NCBI GenBank assembly: GCA_016744485.1
Contig: JADGEG010000044.1
Location: 1 to 12,605, forward strand
Reading direction: 5' to 3'
DNA from: Arcobacter sp.
GTDB taxonomy: Bacteria; Campylobacterota; Campylobacteria; Campylobacterales; Arcobacteraceae
DNA: 12,605 nucleotides
Part shown: positions 6,623 to 12,605 of the stretch, one piece after another
Layout: each line of letters starts with the position of its first letter
Numbering within the stretch: position 1 is the stretch's first letter
Position numbers and translations under genes: made by a program
Notes under the pieces: model-generated
Told to the model about the DNA's origin: nothing
Seen by the model: the letters and a program-made list of their open reading frames with translations, nothing else
Databases searched by the model: none

Positions 6623-7615
6623 ATGAGCTTAAGAGAAGATATTAATTTTTCACTATGGTGTGATTTTATAGAAAGAGACTTTTTAGAAAATAAATTTCAA
6701 ACAATAATACAAAATCAAACAATCCATGGTGCAACATCAAATCCAGCAATTTTTGCTTCTTCTATATCAAATAGTATTGCATATAGGCAACAATTAAATA
6801 TGCTACAAGCAAATGATGCAAAAACAATTTATGAAGAATTAGCAATAACAGATATTAAAAGAGCTTCTCAACTTTTAAATAATCTACATCATAATAATGA
6901 AAATGATGGTTTTATTTCTATTGAAGTTGATCCTTTATTATGTGATGATACGAAAGCCACCATTGAAGAAGCTCTTAGATTACATCAATTTATTGCAGCG
7001 GATAATGTAATGATCAAAATTCCTGCAACGAATGCAGGATATGAAGCTATGAGTAAATTAACATCTATAGGGATTAATATAAATGCTACTCTTGTATTCT
7101 CTCCTCAACAAGCAATAAAATGTGCAAAAGCATTGAATGAAGGAATAAAACTTTCAAATAAAGATATAAAAGCAGTTATTTCTATTTTTGTATCAAGATT
7201 TGATAGACATTGTGATGAAGATTTTAGAAATAAAGGTCTTGAGACTTCTAAATTTGGTATTATCAATGCTACAAAATGTTATCATGAAATAAATAAATTT
7301 AAAAACCATAATATAAGAACATTATTTGCAAGTACTGGTGTAAAAGGTGATTTATTAAAAGCTAGTTATTATATTGACAACTTATTATTTCCAAATTCAG
7401 TTAATACTGCTCCTTTGGCTACTATTGATAACTGGATAGAAGAAGGTGAGAAAACCAAATCTTCTATTTTAAGTGAAAAAGAATGTAATTTATTTTTTGA
7501 TAAATTAACCTTAAATAAAATTGATATTAATAATATATATGAAGTACTTTTAAATGAAGGTCTTGAGGCTTTTAAAGTTTCATTTAAAGATTTACTAAAC
7601 AAATTAAAAACTTAG
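6623..7615 (+). CDS. tal: Transaldolase
   Basis: Moves a dihydroxyacetone unit between sugar phosphates in the non-oxidative pentose phosphate pathway, in the cytosol. The protein has 330 residues and a class I aldolase barrel. GATSNPAIF at 36-44 is the transaldolase signature near the N-terminus. The Schiff-base lysine is K132 in NVMIKIPATNAG. NATLVFSPQQA at 154-164, SIFVSRFDRH at 187-196 and LFASTGVK at 234-241 are family motifs lining the active site; ASTGVK stands where ASTSxK is more usual. Length and motifs fit the longer transaldolase group, not the roughly 220-residue fructose-6-phosphate aldolase type. AAGGA (6611-6615) gives an ideal ribosome binding site. It sits 10 bases after serB and 17 before proA, so co-transcription is likely. 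Confidence 0.93.
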   Translation: MSLREDINFSLWCDFIERDFLENKFQTIIQNQTIHGATSNPAIFASSISNSIAYRQQLNMLQANDAKTIYEELAITDIKRASQLLNNLHHNNENDGFISIEVDPLLCDDTKATIEEALRLHQFIAADNVMIKIPATNAGYEAMSKLTSIGININATLVFSPQQAIKCAKALNEGIKLSNKDIKAVISIFVSRFDRHCDEDFRNKGLETSKFGIINATKCYHEINKFKNHNIRTLFASTGVKGDLLKASYYIDNLLFPNSVNTAPLATIDNWIEEGEKTKSSILSEKECNLFFDKLTLNKIDINNIYEVLLNEGLEAFKVSFKDLLNKLKT

Positions 7616-7632
7616 ATTATAAGGTTAATAAA

Positions 7633-8865
7633 ATGATAGAATTTTTAAAAAAAGCAAAAAAAGCAAAAAAAGAAATTGCTATGTTAACTACTGAAGTTAA
7701 AAATAATATATTATTTGAAATGGCCGATGCATTAATTGAAGAGTGCAATTATATTATTGAAAATAATGAAAAAGATATGAGTGAAGCAATATTATCAAAT
7801 TTATCCAAAGATATAAAAGACAGATTGCTTTTAACAGGTGAGAGAATTGTTGACATGTCTAATGCTTTAAAAGAAATTGCCGCATTAAAAGAACCTATTA
7901 ATAGAGTGCTTGATGGTTGGACTGTACAAAATGGTTTAAATATACAAAAAGTTTCAATACCTATAGGAGTAATAGCTATAATATATGAAAGTAGACCAAA
8001 TGTTACAAGTGATGTAGCAGCTTTATGCCTTAAAAGTGGAAATGTTTGTATATTAAAAGGTGGAAAAGAGGCTAAACATTCAAATCAAGCTATTACAAAA
8101 ATATTAAGAAATGTTCTAGAAAAAAATAATGTATCAAAAGAAGTAATATCACTTATTCCTAATAACGATAGAGAAGCAGTAGCTTCATTAATTATTCAAG
8201 ATAAATATCTTGATTTAATTATTCCAAGGGGAGGAGAAGAGTTAATAAAATTTGTTAATAAGAATGCAAGTGTTCCTGTAATTAAACATGACAAAGGTTT
8301 ATGTCATATGTATTTAGATAAGGATGCAAATCATAATAAAGCAATAACAATTGCAATAAATGCAAAATGTCAAAGACCAGGAGTGTGTAATGCTATGGAG
8401 ACATTATTAATTCATAAAGATGTCGCAGCTTATCTTTTACCTCCTTTACATGAAAAATTTATAAAAGAGAAAACACAAATAAAAGCTTGCACGGAAACTA
8501 GGACATATATAGATGTACAAAGTGCTACTTTAGAAGACTATCATACAGAATATCTTGCAAATATTGTAAATATTAAAGTTGTAGAGAATGTTGATGAGGC
8601 AATTGAGCATATTAATATTTATAGTTCAGGACATTCTGAGTCAATTATTAGTGAAAACTATTCAACAATCAATAAATTTTTAGATGAAGTTGATTCAGCT
8701 TGTGTGTATGCAAATGCAAGTACTAGATTTACCGATGGTAATGCTTTTGGTTTTGGTGCTGAAGTTGGAATATCTACAAATAAACTGCATGCAAGAGGGC
8801 CTATGGGTGTTAATGATTTAACAACATTTAAATACAAAATTTATGGAAATGGTCAAATTAAGTAA
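7633..8865 (+). CDS. proA: Glutamate-5-semialdehyde dehydrogenase (gamma-glutamyl phosphate reductase)
   Basis: Reduces gamma-glutamyl phosphate to glutamate 5-semialdehyde with NADPH, the second step of proline synthesis. The 410-residue length is typical. The aldehyde-dehydrogenase fold shows IGVIAIIYESRPNV at 111-124, a cofactor-contact LKGGKEA at 141-147, PRGGEEL at 198-204, and the catalytic C252 in NAKCQRPGVCNAMETLL. SSGHSESI at 331-338 and the C-terminal GAEVGISTNKLHARGPMG at 375-392 complete the ProA pattern. AAGG eight bases before the ATG sets the start. Codons 5-14 contain three A7 tracts in a 9-base period encoding lysines and alanines, a potential slippage site. proB is not in the window, so the proline genes are not clustered here. 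Confidence 0.96.
   Translation: MIEFLKKAKKAKKEIAMLTTEVKNNILFEMADALIEECNYIIENNEKDMSEAILSNLSKDIKDRLLLTGERIVDMSNALKEIAALKEPINRVLDGWTVQNGLNIQKVSIPIGVIAIIYESRPNVTSDVAALCLKSGNVCILKGGKEAKHSNQAITKILRNVLEKNNVSKEVISLIPNNDREAVASLIIQDKYLDLIIPRGGEELIKFVNKNASVPVIKHDKGLCHMYLDKDANHNKAITIAINAKCQRPGVCNAMETLLIHKDVAAYLLPPLHEKFIKEKTQIKACTETRTYIDVQSATLEDYHTEYLANIVNIKVVENVDEAIEHINIYSSGHSESIISENYSTINKFLDEVDSACVYANASTRFTDGNAFGFGAEVGISTNKLHARGPMGVNDLTTFKYKIYGNGQIK
7647..7672 (+). repeat. Three A7 tracts in 9-base tandem period at the start of proA
   Basis: AAAAAAAGC occurs twice, followed by AAAAAAAGA, with A7 runs at 7647-7653, 7656-7662 and 7665-7671. The unit is a multiple of three, so whole-repeat changes keep frame, but single-base slippage within an A-run would shift it. 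Confidence 0.85.
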
Positions 8866-8889
8866 ACTACAAATAAAATATTAAAAAAT

Positions 8890-8918
8890 GCTTAGTTTAA
8901 GCTTAGTTTTAGTATAAT
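8890..8918 (+). promoter_or_regulatory. typA promoter: TATAAT with phased direct repeats upstream
   Basis: A perfect -10 box, TATAAT, is at 8913-8918, preceded by TTTTAG. Just upstream, GCTTAGTTT occurs at 8890-8898 and again at 8901-8909, an 11-base period. Campylobacterota promoters commonly use a periodic T-rich pattern in place of a -35 box, which this fits. Expected leader is about 20-25 bases, with AAAGAG before the ATG. Confidence 0.65.
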
Positions 8919-8947
8919 CCCGAAAATTTTAATTATAAAGAGACCAA

Positions 8948-10765
8948 ATGAGAGATATTAGAAATATTGCTGTTATTGCACATGTTGATCACGGTAAAAC
9001 TACATTAGTAGATGAATTATTAAAGCAATCTGGAACTTTTACTGCTCACCAAGAAGTAGAAGAGAGAGTAATGGATAGTAACGATATTGAAAAAGAAAGA
9101 GGAATTACAATTCTTTCTAAGAATACCGCTATTGATTATGCAGGGGTAAGAATTAACATTATTGATACTCCTGGACATGCTGATTTTGGGGGAGAAGTTG
9201 AGAGAGTTCTTAAAATGGTTGACTGTGTACTTTTATTAGTAGATGCTCAAGAAGGTACGATGCCTCAAACTAAATTTGTTGTTAAAAAAGCTTTATCTTT
9301 AGGGCATAGACCAATTGTTGTAATTAATAAAATTGATAAACCAGGAAGTGATGCTGATAGAGTTGTTGATGAAGTGTTTGATCTATTTGATCAAATGGGT
9401 GCAAATGAAGAACAATTAGAGTTTCCCGTCATTTATGCAGCTGCACGTGATGGTTATGCAATGCATAACTTAGAAGATGAGAAAAAGAACTTAACTCCTT
9501 TATTTGAATCAATCTTAAGCGAAGTTCCTAAACCAAAAGGTGCTGATGAAAATGGTCTTCAATTACAAGTATTTACACTTGATTATGATAACTTTATTGG
9601 AAAAATTGGAATTGCTCGTATTTTTAATGGAACAATTTCTATGGGTGAAACTGTTACTCTAGTAAAAGCTGATGGCGAAAAAATCAAAGGTAGGGTTACT
9701 AAACTTATTGGATTTAAAGGCGTAGATAGATTTGATATTAAAACAGCAGGTACGGGTGATATTGTTGCTGTTGCTGGTTTTGAAACTATTGATGTAGGCG
9801 ATAGCTTATGTGATCCAGCAAACCCAATGCCACTAGATCCTATGCATATAGAAGAACCTACACTTTCAGTTACATTTTCTGTAAATGATTCTCCACTAGC
9901 TGGAACTGAAGGTAAATATGTAACTTCTAATAAAATTGATGAAAGATTAGAAGCAGAAATGAATACTAATATTGCTATGAATTATGAGCAAATTGGTGAG
10001 GGTAAGTTTAAGGTAAATGGTAGGGGTGAGTTACAAATTTGTATCCTTGCTGAAAATATGAGAAGAGAAGGTTTTGAATTTTCAATTGGTCGACCTGAAG
10101 TAATTGTTAAAGAAGTTGATGGTGTTAAAATGGAACCATTTGAACATTTAGTAATTGACTTACCAGATGAATTTACAGGTGCTATTATTGAAAAACTTGG
10201 TAAAAGAAAAGCCAATATGACAAATATGGTTCCAATGGGTTCAGGATATACAAGACTAGAATTTGAAATTCCAGCTCGTGGTCTTATTGGTATAAGAACT
10301 GAGTTTTTAACTGAAACAAAAGGGGAAGGTGTTATGAATCACTCTTTCTTAGAGTTTAGACCTCATTCAGGTATTGTTGAATCTAGAAAATATGGTGCTT
10401 TAGTTTCTATGGAAGCTGGTGAAGCTGTAGGATATTCAATCTTTAACTTACAAGAAAGAGGTATAATGTATATTAAGCCTCAAGATAAAGTTTATAGTGG
10501 AATGGTAATAGGTCAACATGCTAAATCAAATGATTTAGATTTAAACCCTACTAAAGCTAAGCAACAATCAAATGTACGAAGTTCAGGAGCTGATGAAGCT
10601 ATTAAGTTAGTGCCACCAAGAGTTATGTCTTTAGAAAATGCACTAGAGTGGATTGAAGAAGATGAGTTAGTTGAAGTTACACCTATTTCTATACGAGTGA
10701 GAAAAAGAGAACTAGATGCTACAAAAAGAAAAAGAACAGCTAAAAAACAAAAGTTTGCTGATTAA
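8948..10765 (+). CDS. typA: Ribosome-associated translational GTPase TypA/BipA
   Basis: EF-G-like GTPase that binds the 70S ribosome and supports ribosome assembly and stress or cold adaptation. The 605-residue length is normal. The G domain holds G1 AHVDHGKTT at 11-19, G2 RGIT at 51-54, G3 DTPGH at 73-77 with the catalytic-type histidine, G4 NKID at 127-130 and G5 near AAARDG at 164-169. Domain II follows at about 205-300, then the EF-G-like domains III and V, and the TypA-specific C-terminal domain with PRVMSLENALEWIEEDELVE-type sequence near 560-580 and a basic tail. Elongation factor EF-G is excluded by length and C-terminus, and LepA by its different motifs. It has its own promoter 30 bases upstream and a weak terminator behind it, so it appears to be transcribed alone. 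Confidence 0.97.
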   Translation: MRDIRNIAVIAHVDHGKTTLVDELLKQSGTFTAHQEVEERVMDSNDIEKERGITILSKNTAIDYAGVRINIIDTPGHADFGGEVERVLKMVDCVLLLVDAQEGTMPQTKFVVKKALSLGHRPIVVINKIDKPGSDADRVVDEVFDLFDQMGANEEQLEFPVIYAAARDGYAMHNLEDEKKNLTPLFESILSEVPKPKGADENGLQLQVFTLDYDNFIGKIGIARIFNGTISMGETVTLVKADGEKIKGRVTKLIGFKGVDRFDIKTAGTGDIVAVAGFETIDVGDSLCDPANPMPLDPMHIEEPTLSVTFSVNDSPLAGTEGKYVTSNKIDERLEAEMNTNIAMNYEQIGEGKFKVNGRGELQICILAENMRREGFEFSIGRPEVIVKEVDGVKMEPFEHLVIDLPDEFTGAIIEKLGKRKANMTNMVPMGSGYTRLEFEIPARGLIGIRTEFLTETKGEGVMNHSFLEFRPHSGIVESRKYGALVSMEAGEAVGYSIFNLQERGIMYIKPQDKVYSGMVIGQHAKSNDLDLNPTKAKQQSNVRSSGADEAIKLVPPRVMSLENALEWIEEDELVEVTPISIRVRKRELDATKRKRTAKKQKFAD

Positions 10766-10776
10766 AACTATAATAT

Positions 10777-10804
10777 AAAAAAGAATAAGTTTTATACTTT
10801 TTCT
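10777..10804 (+). terminator. Weak candidate terminator after typA
   Basis: AAAAAG (10778-10783) and CTTTTT (10797-10802) can pair, extended after one mismatch by ATA/TAT, and a T-rich tract follows. The stem is A-T rich and unstable, so termination here is plausible but unproven. Confidence 0.35.
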
Positions 10805-10891
10805 TTTCTTGTTATCATAAAAATAACTATTCTTATCAAGATATGAACATCATTTAGCAAGAAATGGATTGTTTTAAAATTACCATTATTT

Positions 10892-10897
10892 TATACT
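10892..10897 (+). promoter_or_regulatory. Candidate -10 box for the transporter/alkyltransferase pair
   Basis: TATACT, preceded by a T-rich stretch, lies 17 bases before the EamA gene's start. The leader would be very short (about 10-12 bases), and the AAGG ribosome binding site is at 10904-10907. Confidence 0.35.
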
Positions 10898-10914
10898 TAT
10901 AAAAAAGGTAAATA

Positions 10915-11781
10915 ATGAGTATAAAAAACTGGATATTGTTAAGTGTTTTATCAATTTTATGGGGAGCTTCGTTTTATTTTATTGAAAAAGCACTTGAGAA
11001 TTTTTCTTTTGAAAAAGTTGTTTTTTTTAGGGTGTTTTTTGCAACACTATTTGTTTATGTTTATATTTTACTAAAAAAAATTAAGATAATTTTATCTTTA
11101 AAAGCTTTTGTTTTGTTTACGATAATGGCTTGTTTGAACAATATTTTCCCTTTTTTGTTAATTACTCATGCACAAGAAAGTATAAGTGCTTCTTTAGCTT
11201 CAATATTTAATGCCACAACTCCTATATTTACTGCTTTATTGTCTCATTTTATATTTAAAAACGAAAAACTAAAACCTTTAAAATTTATTGCTTTAATCTT
11301 AGGTTTTATTGGAATAATGATTTTATTATTTCCAAGCTCTACTATGAATTTTCAAAGTGCTTCTCTTTTTGCTTTATTAGGTGCAGTATCATATGCACTT
11401 GCAGGAACATTTGGAAGATATTTAAAAGAATATAATCCAATTTTAAGTGTTTTTTATATGTTATTTTGTTCATCTTGTATTCTTTTTATAATTTTTTACA
11501 AAAATATAATAACACTTGATATTACTAGTTATGCGATATTTAATAATGTTTTGTTATTAGCATTTTTTTCCACTTTTATTGCTTATATTATTTATTTTAA
11601 GTTACTTTTTTCTGTTGGTGCAGTAAAATTATTGTTAGTCACATACCTAATACCTATAAGTGCAAGTCTTTTAGGCATAATCTTTTTAAATGAAAGGTTT
11701 ACTCTTAACATGCTAATTGCTTCTTTGTTTATTTTATTGTCATTATATTTAATTAATTATGAAAAGCAAAATAATGCCTAA
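10915..11781 (+). CDS. EamA-family (drug/metabolite transporter superfamily) inner-membrane permease
   Basis: Ten-helix membrane protein of 288 residues made of two EamA repeats, about 5-138 and 150-281. LWGASF at 15-20 and the helix with NATTPIFTALL at 99-109 are hallmarks of the first repeat; the matching element of the second is YLIPISASLLGIIFLNE at 244-260. Members of this superfamily export amino acids, nucleosides or other small metabolites, or take up others. The substrate cannot be read from sequence, so no gene symbol is given. The start has AAGG eight bases upstream. Its last eight bases overlap the following HTH-alkyltransferase gene, so the two are likely translated together. The gene is rich in TTT and TTA codons, as expected for a membrane protein in this AT-rich genome. 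Confidence 0.9.
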   Translation: MSIKNWILLSVLSILWGASFYFIEKALENFSFEKVVFFRVFFATLFVYVYILLKKIKIILSLKAFVLFTIMACLNNIFPFLLITHAQESISASLASIFNATTPIFTALLSHFIFKNEKLKPLKFIALILGFIGIMILLFPSSTMNFQSASLFALLGAVSYALAGTFGRYLKEYNPILSVFYMLFCSSCILFIIFYKNIITLDITSYAIFNNVLLLAFFSTFIAYIIYFKLLFSVGAVKLLLVTYLIPISASLLGIIFLNERFTLNMLIASLFILLSLYLINYEKQNNA

Positions 11782-12605
11782 AAATGAAATAAAAAATTAC
11801 AAGCATTATGCTCAAATTAAAAAAGCTATTATATATTATGAAAGAAATTATAAATATCAACCTAATATAGATGAAGTTGCTTCTCATCTTGAATTAAGTA
11901 AGTTTCATTTTTCTAGGCTTTTTAAAGAATATGCAGGTATTTCACCTAAGCAGTTTTTACAAAGCACGACATTAGAGTATGCAAAAAAACAATTATGTGA
12001 GTCTACATCTATTTTAGAAACAAGCTTGGAGATTGGCTTATCAAGTAGTAGTAGGTTGCATGACTTATTTGTTAATTTTATAGGTGTTAGCCCCAATGAA
12101 TACAAACAATTAGGACAAAATTTAAATGTATATTATGGTTTTGCATATTGTTCTTTTGGAAAAGTACTTTTAGCATATACAAAAAAAGGAATTTGTGCAT
12201 TAGAATTTTGTGATAATAATGAAGATGTATTATTGTTAAGATTAAAACAAATATGGAAAAATGCTAAGTTCATTAGTTCAAATAAGGAAGCCCAAGAATA
12301 TTTAAATAAAATTTTTACAAAAAAAGAAGTAATAGATATTTATGTACAAGGCACAAACTTTCAAATTAATGTTTGGAAAGCCTTACTTAATATTCCATAT
12401 TCTAAAGTACTTTCGTATAGTGATATTGCTAAAAATATAGGCAAAACTAAAGCAGTTCGTGCCGTTGCTTCTGCTATTGGGTCTAATAATATTGCTTTGC
12501 TAATTCCTTGTCATAGAGTACTTTCTAAAACAGCAGCCATTGGAGGTTATAAGTGGAAAGAAAGTAGAAAAAGAATTATTCTTGCATATGAACAAATTAA
12601 AAAAA
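11774..12605 (+). CDS. AraC-type HTH fused to O6-alkylguanine-DNA alkyltransferase (Ada-like), 3' end cut by window
   Basis: The frame stays open from the ATG at 11774 to the window edge, 277 codons with no stop. Residues about 15-112 are an AraC-family DNA-binding domain with two helix-turn-helix units: NIDEVASHLELSKFHFSRLF at 31-50, and a second around 80-100 ending in GVSPNEYK. Residues about 118-277 are a methylated-DNA--protein-cysteine methyltransferase: the TNFQINVWKALLNIPYSKV region at 194-212, the arginine finger R229 in KAVRAVASAIGSNN, and the acceptor C246 in IPCHRV. It would remove methyl groups from O6-methylguanine in a suicide reaction and probably regulate transcription. The N-terminal zinc domain of E. 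coli Ada, which senses methylphosphotriesters, is absent. By comparison with Ada, only a few C-terminal residues are missing. No good Shine-Dalgarno sequence precedes the ATG, so coupling to the transporter gene is likely. Confidence 0.9.
   Translation, partial: MPKNEIKNYKHYAQIKKAIIYYERNYKYQPNIDEVASHLELSKFHFSRLFKEYAGISPKQFLQSTTLEYAKKQLCESTSILETSLEIGLSSSSRLHDLFVNFIGVSPNEYKQLGQNLNVYYGFAYCSFGKVLLAYTKKGICALEFCDNNEDVLLLRLKQIWKNAKFISSNKEAQEYLNKIFTKKEVIDIYVQGTNFQINVWKALLNIPYSKVLSYSDIAKNIGKTKAVRAVASAIGSNNIALLIPCHRVLSKTAAIGGYKWKESRKRIILAYEQIKK

Noticed and set aside
7369..7602. 77-codon minus-strand frame
   Set aside because: Antisense to the C-terminal part of tal, with no motif.
8890..8902. GCTTA-GTT-TAAGC hairpin after proA as a terminator
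   Set aside because: The stem is only five base pairs and no T-run follows. The bases are better explained by the direct repeats of the typA promoter.
9982..10215. 77-codon minus-strand frame
   Set aside because: Antisense to typA in its conserved domain III/V region. A shadow of a real gene.
10811..10827. GTTAT/ATAAC inverted repeat in the typA-EamA gap
   Set aside because: Five-base AT-rich arms with a 7-base loop are expected by chance here, and no partner feature supports it.
10766..10914. Possible small RNA or mobile-element remnant in the 149-base gap
   Set aside because: No conserved structure, terminal repeats or target duplication can be seen; only the weak terminator and a promoter-like hexamer.
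11905..12105. 66-codon minus-strand frame
   Set aside because: Antisense to the AraC-type HTH of the Ada-like gene, which is supported by continuous domain homology.

Overview
The window is about 12.6 kb of AT-rich chromosomal DNA. It carries closely packed core genes with A/T-ending codons, AAGGA-type ribosome binding sites and some TTG starts. Protein sequences and gene order (pyrD, M16 peptidase, dapA, SDR reductase in a row; serB next to tal) point to a member of the Campylobacterota (former Epsilonproteobacteria), most likely an Arcobacter-type organism. That placement is from recognition of families and synteny, not from a search. I see no rRNA, tRNA, CRISPR array, insertion sequence or prophage gene, and no stretch over 300 bases without a gene.

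Left half (1-5906), all on the minus strand. Reading in the direction of transcription: ruvX (5906-5532), then after a 150-base gap a six-gene run of pyrD, an M16 zinc peptidase, dapA, a FabL-like short-chain reductase, pgsA and rseP, the last cut by the window edge. Junctions inside this run are extremely tight (ATGA, TAAAATG, TAATG, TAATG, then an 11-base gap), so it is almost certainly one operon. It joins pyrimidine synthesis (pyrD) with envelope building and upkeep: diaminopimelate/lysine (dapA), a probable fatty-acid elongation step (FabL-like), phosphatidylglycerol (pgsA) and membrane proteolysis (rseP).

Right half (5992-12605), all on the plus strand. serB, tal and proA are spaced 10 and 17 bases apart and look like a metabolic operon (serine, pentose phosphate, proline). 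typA follows behind its own clear promoter. After a 149-base gap with a weak terminator and a new promoter come an EamA-family membrane transporter and, overlapping it by 8 bases, an AraC-type helix-turn-helix fused to an O6-alkylguanine-DNA alkyltransferase. That last gene runs off the window and lacks only its extreme C-terminus.

The half-windows diverge at 5907-5991, where candidate -10 boxes for ruvX and serB overlap on opposite strands. Most content is ordinary housekeeping. The points most worth a second look are the FabL-type Y-x6-K active site in a gene easily mislabelled as a steroid dehydrogenase, the sensor-less Ada-like fusion coupled to an exporter, the two competing starts of the M16 peptidase (secreted or cytosolic), and a triple A7 tract at the start of proA. 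I found no convincing new defence or mobile system.
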